A stretch of DNA of 64,000 nt from Parelaphostrongylus tenuis. Its lineage: Eukaryota > Nematoda > Chromadorea > Rhabditida > Metastrongylidae. The translations under genes were made by a program, and so were the position numbers. Below are positions 39,030 through 50,200 of the stretch, piece by piece. Below the pieces are notes generated by a model, which was not told the DNA's origin, ran no database searches, and saw only the letters and a program-made list of their open reading frames with translations. Every line of letters starts with the position of its first letter. Positions within the stretch are counted from its first letter, which is position 1. Location of the stretch: NCBI GenBank assembly GCA_019055375.1, contig JAHQIW010001453.1, positions 62,001 through 126,000 on the forward strand. The letters run 5' to 3'.

Positions 39030-39335
39030 CGCACGTTGTGCAGTGGTAGGAGGTATTTAGGTGACATGCTAAATCGATGGTTCGATTCCGCACTTAGAGC
39101 TCACCAATGCTTCCACACGTCCGAGGTCGGTGAGATGATGGTAACCAGACTGGTCTAATACTTGCCTGGGAAGGATAGCAGCAGTGACTTGATACATCAG
39201 TAGGCTACCGTGAGTCCTCGTAAAGGCCACATACGCATTCAGTCATTTCTATCGAAGGTGAGGATTGCAATGGACGCTTGGCGCATCCCTCAGGGGAAAT
39301 CAATGCAAGCGCTTCATCTTTTCATCGTAATAAGC
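39030..39335 (+). repeat. Family A SINE, decayed
   Basis: Head CGTTGTGCAGTGGTAGGAGG, B box GGTTCGATTCC, middle GGGAAGGATAGCAGCAGTGA, end GGCGCATCCCTCAGGGG. The B box is closer to a true tRNA than in the young copies. Confidence 0.75.
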
Positions 39336-39354
39336 TAGACGCTGCTTAATTGTT

Positions 39355-39576
39355 TTAACCTCTTGACTTCCACAGACCCAATTCTGCGTATCTATTTGGC
39401 AAGGGTGGACTGTCCGCCCCACCTTCTCTGCCACTCTCACACCCAGCTTGAGAAAGGCTCCACCTCCTCCTCTGCGACTGCAACCATCAGCGTGGGAATC
39501 ACTGTCTGTCTCATTTCTGTGTCCACCCTTATCATTCAGACACGCAGGTTTGGGTTTTTGGAAGTCAGTGGGTTAA
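39355..39576. repeat. MITE with TTAA ends
   Basis: Begins TTAACCTCTTGACTTCC and ends GGAAGTCAGTGGGTTAA. TTAA flanks plus CC...GG termini suggest a piggyBac-type non-autonomous element. Confidence 0.65.
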
Positions 39577-39734
39577 ATGTGCATATCTTACCATTACGGT
39601 GCTGCTTGATGACTTCTTTCCGATTATTCAATATGCATTTTTCGCTGCATCTGAGAAGGGACTATATATTTACTCATATCACTCTTATTCTACCACATCA
39701 TTGACCCGTATCACATTTTGTGTGCGTATCACAG

Positions 39735-39965
39735 TACTCCTAGCATTCGACTCAACTCCTCGTATTCATAGCTTAGTAAAGGATTTCATCCATCTAACAA
39801 AATCTCAGAATACTAGTCGAGAACACTCCTCTGCAATCTCGAGGATAGCCAGGCCGGGGCATTAGTTATCAATTGTCCGAAGGTGTTGAAGGAAGTGGAG
39901 GGTCGGTCACCGTCTAACCGCGCCGGGCATCACTAGCCATTCAGCTACAAGCCCCCATATAAGGG
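39735..39965 (-). repeat. Family B SINE-like copy
   Basis: Minus head TAGCTGAATGGCTAGTGATGC, body CCTGGCTATCCTCGAGATTG. Lies about 160 bases from a TTAA MITE. Confidence 0.65.
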
Positions 39966-40921
39966 ATTTTGAGACTGATCTCAAAATACCGGCCAAATTA
40001 AGAGAGCAGCGTCAGTATGACAAGAATAGTTTCCAAAAATACAACACGATGAAACACATCGACTACTATTTAATTTGTTGATACCCAACGCTTCCTGGAC
40101 ACTAGTCGTACCTTTTCCACTGTTAACAATACATTTTTTACAGAACAACATGCGTAAAGTCCTATCGAAGGCTTATTTCCCCAAGTAGGGAGTATTTTCG
40201 AGGTGTCGTAGCCTGAGCTGTATCACCGCGTAACGATCCTTGTCTCCAAGGATTTCTTTTCATAAATTATTCATAACGCAGAACCCGGGATTCACTCGTA
40301 TCCCTTCTTTCGATCTTTTATCAGGTTTTATAATAAGTTTTGACACAAGAGCAATAATCATCAAAACTGATAATACATGTGGATTACCGATAGCCTTTCA
40401 ATAGCCCAATCTCGACATTTCTGATGCTAGGATTACCTTTTGAAACGGTCTATGTAGAGCGTTATTAGAGCAAAAAGAAAATCATATTTCACACTCGAGT
40501 AATAAGCTCGTCACTTGAACTTATAGTGGGTATATTTGGCAACGTGAACCAAAAAAAATCTTTTGTACCTATAGAACGATAAGACAAATCCTGCTCTACA
40601 ATTTTTATCCCAAGAATCTTGCAAATATTTCTGGAAAAGGGAAAAATTTTTTAGATAAAGTGACGCTGTGCGCAACGATCTTCAACTACCACCTAAAAGA
40701 AGCGCGTCACTCGAAAGCCCGCCGCGCGATTTTTTTTAACCTATTTAGAGATATTTTCCTCCTTTATGGGAATATTTCTCGGTTTTTCATACAGTAATTG
40801 TAGGGGAGGCTTTGTTCAATCGCTCTATAGGAAAAGAATTTTCACATTTCCGCTATCAAGCCACTAGAAGTCCAAGCTATGAGCTAACTACTTCGAGTGC
40901 GAAACTCGATTTTCCTTGCTC

Positions 40922-41242
40922 TAACAGCGCTCTTAAGCGCATGTGGCGCAGTGGTTAGAGGTGCTCTGCGTCGCACACGAGGTCAATGGTTCGATCTCGC
41001 GCTCACCAAGCCATTCATCCCTCCGGGGTCGGTAAATTGGTGCCAGGCAGGTCTCAGACTTGTCTGGGAGGATAAGCAGCACTGACTCGGTTCAGCGGGA
41101 AGCCACCGCGAGTCATTATAAAGGCCAGATGTGCATTCAATCACCTCAAACGAAGTTAAAAATTGAAGTCGAATGCATGGCGCATCCCTCAGGGATTGAT
41201 CAACGCCGAGAGCTTTATCCTTTATCCTTTTAACAGCGCTCT
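40922..41242 (+). repeat. Family A tRNA-derived SINE, young copy
   Basis: Exact target duplication TAACAGCGCTCT at 40922-40933 and 41231-41242. Full A/B-box head and two-unit ATCCTTT tail. Lacks the short CATGGC segment after CGCGCTC found in the 28.6 kb copy. Confidence 0.92.
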
Positions 41243-41339
41243 GTAAAGATCGTTTCAAAACTAGTTTTAGCATCAAAATTGTTGAGATTCGGGCTATCAG
41301 ATAAGCACCAATAATCCGCGTATTTTCTTGAATTTGGTG

Positions 41340-41375
41340 TTTATTACTCTAATGTCAAAACTTATGAGAATACCT
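41340..41375. repeat. Solo mariner-type terminal repeat
   Basis: CTCTAATGTCAAAACTTATGAG matches the right end of the elements at 15.8 and 58.3 kb. No partner end is nearby. Confidence 0.5.
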
Positions 41376-42024
41376 GATGACATCTATCAAATAGATACAT
41401 AATTCGCTGAAAAAACTCTGTAATGCATTAAAACTCTTAACGTACTCAATAAAAGTATATTTACAATAGTATCCAAAGCCTCACTTGATTTGCAATGTCA
41501 TTCAATGCAAGCGTGAAAAACTTCCGCATAAACTTCGCCATACACCTTAATAAACCAATAAAAAAAAACGATGAAACAGGAGAGGACCAAAAGGCCTAAA
41601 CCAAAAACATGAATCTATTGAATATTACAAGAATTAAACAACAAACAACTGTAGAATTTTCCTCATCTCTTGCTGTAAAAGCGTGAAGAAAATGATTCAT
41701 TTCACCGGGTTCCTTATGAAAAATATACAGTTTCACAATCAAAGAAACATCGATTATGGCGAGAGGAAAATATCTTATAATTACAGAAGGATAATGGAAT
41801 GTAAAGAAGACGAGATAACCTCTGCAAACAGTAAATATCACCCGTTAACTTGGACACTTAGGTTAAGCAGCGTATTTCCTTGTGGGCGACGACGACGGCC
41901 ATGGGAACCTAAATAAGAAAAACGGTTGGAATTTGGCAAAAATTACCAACTTGTCCTAGTTCATCAAAAAACTCTGAATAAAGGCTGAAGCATAAAGAAA
42001 GATACATCTAGTAAAAACCGAGTG

Positions 42025-42135
42025 GTATGCAAAAATTCCAGCCGGGAGGGAGTTGGACCCGCGTACCACTCACCACACGGTATGAGTGAAACGCAGGTTC
42101 AACTCCCGTTTGTGTCGATTGTTTTGCAAACCACT
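42025..42135. repeat. Short tRNA-like inverted element (family C-related)
   Basis: GAGTGGTATGCAAAAATTCC at the left and inverted TTGTTTTGCAAACCACTAAC at the right. Interior B-box-like sequences face each other (GAGTTGGACCC, AGGTTCAACTCCC). Confidence 0.65.
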
Positions 42136-42440
42136 AACCATTCTAGGTATGTATTTTTAGAGTTTAAAAAGCAGTAAAATAAGGACTTTACATTGAAAAG
42201 GAATTCTACACGATCAAAAGAGAAAAGAACCAGAAGGAGAGGAGACAATCCTCAAACATTCATTGTGGACAAGTGAATATATGTACACGAACGAAAATAG
42301 AACACTTTCGTCTTTTATTCGATGAAACAGCCTTTTCAGCTGACACATAATCAAACAGTAAACAATAACAACAAGAGTACTACTATATGATCACAAATTC
42401 TCCAAATATCACAAATGAGAACCCAATGAAAAATCAAAAA

Positions 42441-42757
42441 TTAACCTTTTCGCTTTCGGGACCGTGGATCCACCTCCTCTGCATCTCTACACCTAGCGTG
42501 GCAACGCATTGAATTTTTTATTATATTATCTCAATTGTATTATTATATTATCTCAATTATCGTTATTATTTACCTACGTTATGTTATATGTAAATACATT
42601 ATATTGCTGTGGGTAGGAAAATAGGAACACTAGTACATTCAATGCGTTCCTATGCCGAGGGTTAGAGATGCAGAGGAGTTGGAGCAGACTGTCCAGCGTT
42701 GCCACGCTGAAGGTCAGAGGTGCATAGGAGGTGGTCCACGGTCCCCGCAAAGGTTCA
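42441..42757. repeat. Palindromic MITE, TTAACC end
   Basis: GGGACCGTGGATCCACCTCC at the left and inverted GGAGGTGGTCCACGGTCCCC at the right. GCATAGGAG/GCATCTC motifs repeat inside. The left end starts TTAACCTTTTCG. Related to 54510-54718. Confidence 0.7.
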
Positions 42758-43313
42758 AGAAGGGAACAAGTATTGGTGGGCAGATCGTAGTGGGTATGAC
42801 ATTATGACATAACTGTACTACTTAGAATAACAGCCTTCGAGAAATACCTCGGCAAATGATATGACTTAGTCGAGAGCAAACCACAACAACCCAAAAATGA
42901 AGGGACATAGGCCAACTAGTCTGCGTATTTGTAATAGTCATAAATGAACAGGAAAAGTGTTTGGCTAAGCCAAAATGGCTTTTACATCGCCTAAGCATTT
43001 AGGGAAACTTAAGATCATTTAGAAAAGCACTGAAGCGAACTGAATAGAAGAGCTGCCAATTTGAGAAAGTCTAAACAAAGCCTGAACAAATCCTTGACAA
43101 TCCTAAATTTGGTTGGAACATAACCAAAAAGAATTCACTTAACACTTCCGCGACACATCACCTTTATGGTAGATATTCCGATGTCAAGGGCACTGTGACC
43201 CGTATGACTTCTATAGAAATAATTTCTATACAATGGTCTTTTGCTCGCAATTTGCACACAGAAATTTTCCCTATATTTCTTTTATCAGTCAATAGCCTGT
43301 AAAAACAGGAATG

Positions 43314-43400
43314 TTAACCCTTCAAAAACCAAACGATGCGTTCCGTACCGTGCCGCGCGACGCCGCCTGCCTATCAACGCTGGTTCTCAAAGGGATATAC
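43314..43400. repeat. MITE half with TTAACCC end
   Basis: TTAACCCTTCAAAAACCAAAC at the left and CAACGCTGGTTCTCAAAGGG at the right. The middle is GC-rich (CCGCGCGACGCCGCCTGCC) and inverts the 31.9 kb element. Confidence 0.65.
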
Positions 43401-43531
43401 TGCGGCGCTAGTGGATACAAGTTCGATTCTAAACCACTAAATATAAATGTAGAAATTCACCTCATTGACTGTTCTTAAACTTCGCTTCAAACATTCAATA
43501 TGGTCTGTGGGAATATTTAGATCCTTTTCAG

Positions 43532-43812
43532 GGTTGGTATGTCAGAGACACGTACGTTTCGTCGGTATCGCTCGCTTGATCAGTGGCCCACGCCCCACAT
43601 TGACAGCGGCTTTATCCAGGAATGAGGAGACGTTATTTATGATATCACGTAATATATTGGTATCGTTAAACGATGATAGCACAATACCGCGTGGGATCAC
43701 CATAACTAACGTCTCCCCTTCCTTGGTATAAATAGGGTTCAGTGGGGGGCGTGGGCCACCGATGAAACGGGCGATAACGCTAAAATGCAGGTATGGCTCT
43801 GACGTATTGACC
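43532..43812. repeat. Palindromic element with ~115-base arms
   Basis: GTGGCCCACGCCCCACATTG at the left is mirrored by GTGGGGGGCGTGGGCCACCG at the right. GGAGACGTTATTTATGATAT mirrors the CATAACTAACGTCTCC segment. It lies about 430 bases past the QSOX stop. Confidence 0.8.
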
Positions 43813-44238
43813 TAGAATTACGCAAAAGCGCTTTCCAAGCGAGTTCACTGCCCAGAAAATACATTGGTAAGCGATCATTCTGAGCTTCATCTGCTATAAG
43901 GAGCCACATTATATATGGGAGGTGCGTGTATAAGAAGACACTGGAGTTGAGACAAATTTACATCTGAATAAGTAAGTAAGTGGTACGCAAATCATTTTCC
44001 TGGTGTCTGCTCGAGTCACTCGATGACCAACGGCAGCACAGCAGATACAGGGAAGTCTCCATGGTCCTATAGGGTTTCCACGAAAACAAGGTGTGGTCGC
44101 GAAAGTGTTAACTAATGGTCAATAAGTAGTACCGGGTGTTTCGATGTGACTTAAAACAAGCCGGGAATTACTTGTCATTGTCGTCCATCAAATCACATCA
44201 ACCACGAAATAGGAGCAGAATAGAAAAGAAGACAAAAT

Positions 44239-47200
44239 TCACATTTTAAAGTCGCTATGATAGTAGAACGTCTTCCAGAATTTGGATCGATTTCTTCGAT
44301 AATTCCAGTAGGCAATTATGATCACAAACCCGATTATCGACAACCAAATAAGATAGGTTTGTGTTCGACCTTTGTAAGTTAGAGATTCTGAAGAACAAAA
44401 GAGATTGATAGTATTAATGAATGAAAGCATTTAAAAGAGACTTCTGATCAAATAACTTAGAAACGCACCATAGTCTTCTACGACTTTCCAATGATCGTTC
44501 GCATCCAATTCTTTCCGTAACCGATCTTCGCCTTCTTCCAAATTGCCCATCGAAAAATAAGATTTCTTACATAGGAAAAATGGACAACGTTCATATTATT
44601 CTTTTTTTTTTTGCAATTTCATTAAGATATGAAGTCATTTGATGTCTCCAATGATGTGATAGTTTACTGTCACTAGTAATTTATATACATCAATTTGACT
44701 GACATGCAAATCTTTGAGCTTCAGTTTGGAGATTGAACCCACGTCTCACCCTTTCCTGAGGCTCACGGTGACTTGAAGTACCTTTAATTTTGTTTTAGAG
44801 GAGATTTTCAGTTATCCTTTCGCCCCTACCCTATCCTATAGCATCTTAACATGAAGCACTAAATGTACCTGATTAGTATGGATAGCGAATTTCGGATTCA
44901 AAACGTCGGGAATCACTGACCCGAAGCTTTCCGCCTTGATATTCGTCCATTCTATATTCTGGAGCAGCCTTACAAACATCAAAAGTGTAATTTAAACATA
45001 GAGAGGTCACTTACGTCGTCATTCACTCACTAGTCAATCGACTTTCTCCAGTATAATCCTCATAGCGGGACACATTTTCGATGCATTGAGAATAAGACTT
45101 TCGCATCTTCCTCAGACCTCTACTAGTCATTGATAGCTCAAAGTTCGTCGATTTCAATAATGCGCTTTTTTCCGAAAATACCTTCTTACTGAGTCGAAAC
45201 AGCTGAAATGAAATTGAGTTTCCCACATAGCGAGCAGTTCTTGTCGGCTGGACGTCATGAATCGCTTTGTGAATGGAATTTCGCAACAAACGGCACCGAA
45301 GCGTCCAAGGTTTGTTGATGTTCTTCCAATATTCTCTTAGGCAGAGGTACTAGGTTTGGTTTTTGAAAAAGGCTTCTTGGAGAAGTATATTCATATTTTC
45401 CTCTTAGGCCAGACATCTTCATGGGGCACTGGATGAGCGAATGAAAAATGGCGTTTTCTATTCGCTGTTTAGATTTGTATGTAGTAGTGGTTTATTTGCC
45501 AATCTGAAATGAAAATAGAAGCCTAAGCCCACTAACGATAGAACAAAGCTTCTTCCATAATTCCAATACGGAAAACCTAAAAATTTCTACAAAACGGAGG
45601 GAAAATTTCCAGATAAATGACGAAAAAACGGGCGACTATGCAAGATGGATGTGAAACAGAATTTCCTTCTCCGCTGCTACACCACAATGAAAAGGCTTCT
45701 TCGACAAACAAGCACAGTGCTGAGACCGTCGAAATTTGAGCTATCGAATGACAACTAGAAGTCTGAAGAAAAACCAAAATAGCCTTGTCCACATAGGGAT
45801 ATGAAACGCGTTCCGATTACACAAATGGCACCTTTTTTCCTTCACCACGTACCAAACTGCTATGATGACTAAAAAACTGAATGAGCTAGATAATTACCAG
45901 GACTGAATCTTGTCGGATATTCCCATAGTATTTCAATAAGAAGGACAGGATTTGATCCTCATCAAATCCACCATTGGCGTCGTAGCATTGCGCACACAGA
46001 ACCTTACAATAGAAGTTCTCAAAACCATTATCCACATTGGACCGATAGAAAGACATGAAACTGATTAGAAAAAGTGAGACGAAGATCAAAGAACGAGATT
46101 ACACTTACAGATGGAGGAAACTGTCGCTTTGGGAATGCTGGATCATCACTGTGAGCGCCAGACAGGCGTTTATTTACAAAGTTATGAACCCTCCAAAACC
46201 ACATCACCATTTCTTCTGGAATATTTCACTTTGAGAGAGACAAAGTGAGACAAAACATTACCGATGACTCGAGATTATCGCATACCTCGAGTAGAAACCT
46301 GAGTCAGTTTGTGTGTTTCAGCTTCCTTATCGAAATTTTTAGCACATACGGCACAACTTAAGAATTTTGAGATGAACTGGTGAAAAGGCTCCATGACTTC
46401 ATTGACCGGATTGAAGCTTGGATCTGAACATCTAACCTGAATGTCTGAATAAGATATTGAAAAGAGAACAAAAAGAATAAGGAAAATTCTACGATATGAA
46501 TGAAATGAAATGATAACACCACAAGAACCCACTATTCGCCTCAATTTTATAAGCTTCAACGGATATGACATGGGCTAGCGTCCACAACCCACACGTGTAG
46601 CCTCGGAGGTTCGGTTTTGAGCCACCACAAGCTAACCACCGTATGTTTTTGGGCAGCGGATTTCCAAGAGCAACCTAAAAACTTCAATTCAACGTATTTT
46701 TGAATAAAAGTTAATTTGTGTAGCGCGTATTGTCCAGATGAGAACGAGTAGACGCTGTCAAACATCGTAAGGAATTCCTTATCCTTGCTCTTACTTGCTT
46801 CTATCAATTCACATGGCCCGTATCAGTTTTCTTTTTTACTGTGCTCAGATCCCAGTACTTCTACCATTCGATTTGTCGCCTCGCTTGCTTGCAGATTTCA
46901 TCTTCAACATGAACGCTGTAGATGCTGATCGAGCACGTCTTCTTACAGTCTCCAGAATAGCCAGGCTGGGCGTTCCGTAGGGCTACGCTATTGATTGTCG
47001 GAAGTGGTTGACGGGATGTGGATTACCCCGTGTTAATCCGTGCCCGCCATCATTAACCACTCAGTCATCGGTCCTCGTCCATGTTCATTACATTACAGTT
47101 AGCTTGGAAAGAAAGTTTCCATCGTTTGATGAAACCTTCAGAATTTATGCATATATTCAGACAACAAACAACAACAACTATTCCTCAAAATACAAGCCAT

Positions 47201-50200
47201 CATTATCCATCACTTGTTGCCATCGTTCCGCCAGGTTTCGGATCTGATTCGAAGCACCAATCCTTCGGCTTTGAATCAGAAGACCGCTTGACATGCCTCG
47301 TACTTCATCGAGATTCAATCGCGACGACTTCAAGAAGTGCTGCATCATAGGAAAGGCCCTAATCAGATGGAGCAGCGTCCGAACTACAGGGCGGATGCGG
47401 TAGAATCTCAACTCCGTTCAATTCCTCAAACTTTGCCTTAGTCTTTTTGGCTGTGTGCGGTTTCGCGTTGTCTTGCTGAAACAAAGCGCCCTTTCGACGA
47501 ACAACTTCTGGGCACTTCTCGGCCAACTTGTCGTAAACTCGGTCCAGCTGCTCGCAGTAAAGATCGGCGTTGATGGATTTGCTATTCGGAACAAGAACAG
47601 TCGCCTCAACCTCTCTTGATTCGGAGAGCAGCATCAGCAGCATTTGAACCAAATTTGCACTCGTAAAGCATCAACAAACTTTTTTGTTCCATGACAATTC
47701 CATTCTGCAGCAGATATAGACAGATTATATATCAAATAGATGCGCAAGAAGTCGACCTTTCAATCATATGAAACTCACACACGATTCATGCGAAAAAAAA
47801 CGACATTTCCAATCGAAGCGATGGAATTTCTTTCCAACCTATAATCTTTTATTTGCTTATATATCTTTCTAAATCCATTATATTCAGACACGATGGAATT
47901 GAAGACGTGAAATGTTCTTGAAGACGAATTATCATGAAACCACAAAAACAGACTGCATTTCGTATTTGGGACCGAAAATAACTTATATTATCATCATCAT
48001 CAGCTAAGACGTATCCATAGAGATTCCTAAAAAGTGCCTATCTACTAAACAGTCCCATCGATGATGAAGAAATCGCTCAAAGAAGTCTCGCAGAACAATG
48101 AAGAAAATAGCTGTTCTCGCACTAAGCTCAATGTATCATCTGATCGGCGAGCTATCGACTGAATACGTGAATTATAGGAAAGTCCGTGTGAGAAAGAATA
48201 AACAGTCCTGAGAAAAAACGCATTGATATCAATGCATCCAACAGGAAATATGTTTACCCGTTTCGGGATCCAGTCTTTATCGCTGATGAAAGCTTTTCCT
48301 CTAGACCTCTGAATGATTCGATAGCTTGGATCTAGGCAATTTCTATACTTTGCTTGGTTCTCAAAAAGTACATTCAGAGCGCTCAAGCAGCGAAAATAAA
48401 CTTGCTTCACACGGGTCTGAATTGTTCGCTCGGCTAGGATCTGTGCACGGCTTTTCACAAAAAAAGCGGCCATATGAGAGCATAAATTTTGACGATTCTG
48501 AAACTTAATTTCGGTTTTGAGAAGCTCTTCATAGGGTGCTATGGAGAACGTGAACGAATTACGTTTCACTTTCACTTTTCTCCGCAAAGAAAAGTTATAA
48601 ATATATATGCACCAGAAGTTACAAACGCATAGAGGAACTCGTGTTGTAATAGAATATCAAAGCAGAACTGAAATTGTTCCAAAACAAAGAAAAACATCCA
48701 GACAAGTAACGAAAATCGTACTCTCTTGAATCGTGCTTCGAGCAGTGATTTCAACTGCTGCCCGGAAACGGTGCGCATATTGAAATTTATGCTATCAAAT
48801 ATTCTTGCATTAAAATCTTGCGAAAAACCAAGCGCAGACCCTAGTCGGGCAAAAATTACGCATCAATTGCGGAGCGCTATTTCCTCTTTGCCGTCTCTAC
48901 AGCACAATCGAAAGATCTTATCAAAACGAAGCTCAAAACCTAGAGTCGCAATTTTTAGTTACCGAACGACCACTTAAAGTCTAATGAAAATCCGCGCCCG
49001 AATAGAGAACATAAGGACGCTAATGTACCATTTTCGGTACACTTGGTCCACAAAAGTTCGTATAACGATCACAGAGGAAAACACAAAAGACTTACTTGAA
49101 TCTCATCCAGCTTGCTAATCCAATCGTTCACTCCTAGCTTCTCGTCAACTTGTTGAAGCCATTCATTAATTCTGTAGAGAAGTCTTCTCATTGGGGTAGT
49201 ACCAGGTGAATACTAAAAACATATGATCAGAATTGAAAACCATCAATAACGATAAGTATTGGAACTAACTTTCGAAAGCGTTCTCATCCAATGTTTCAAA
49301 GCCACCAAAACCTCTCCATCAATAATTTCACGACGTGCAAATTCCTAAACACCATAGACCAGGATACAAAATATAATTCAACATTAGAAATTTAGATTCT
49401 GAGAGCATCGAGTGGTACGCAAAAACATTCGACCCCAATTAGGAGCTGAACCCGAGCTTCGTTTATCCCGGAGAGGCGTGCTACCACAACATCACCGAGG
49501 CCACTGCTTTGCGACCAGTCTCTTTTCGATACCATCCTATCATTGTTGGAGTTGGTTGCTGGCAACTGCAATAGGATATATCGAAGAAGGACTGGTAGCA
49601 AAGCGGTGCCTCAGTGGTGCAGTGGTAGCACGCATCCTTAAATCGGGTGAAGCGAGTTCAACTCCTGCCTGGAAGTCTAATGTTTTGCAGTTCACAGTAC
49701 TCTAGGATTTATACATAACGTCATATCACTTCTAAAATATAATAAGATACCACTATGTGGAGTGCTGTGCAAAAACGCTTGCGTCAGCCGGGATCCGAAC
49801 CCAGATCTCACTCTTTCCGGGAGCGTATGCTAACCATTGCACTACCGACGCTCGTTTTGCACGGCACTCTTAATAACGCTAATAACGCGTTGTCTGTCAA
49901 CAGCCACCGCCGACGGTCTAGCGGGGCAGCCGCCATCGGCATTGAACCCATTTGTGTTGACAGACATTGTATATCGATAATCAGTCTAAATTCTTTTTTA
50001 TTTTGACTGCCACTTGCAGTGGTATGATGTTATAGTATACCCAATATGTGGAGTACTGTGCAAAAACGTTTGCGTCAGCGGGATTCGAACCCAGAGCTCA
50101 CTCTTTCCGGGAGCGTATGCTAACCATTGCACTACCGACGCTCGTTTTGCACAGCACTTTCATATAATAAGATAAATAAATCAAATAGAAAATTTGATGT

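Larger units (their letters stand above)
33607..44238. other. Repeat-rich region between methyltransferase exon and QSOX 3' end
   Basis: Should hold the missing 5' exon(s) of the methyltransferase, but none could be recognised. Filled with SINE, fold-back and degenerate repeats listed separately. An open frame at 36835-37053 (+) has codon-like composition but no family match. Confidence 0.5.

Noticed and set aside
48045..48587. 180-codon minus-strand frame, the longest in the window
   Set aside because: It lies in a QSOX intron, partly overlaps repeat sequence, matches no family I know and has no splice or start context. The QSOX reading skips it.
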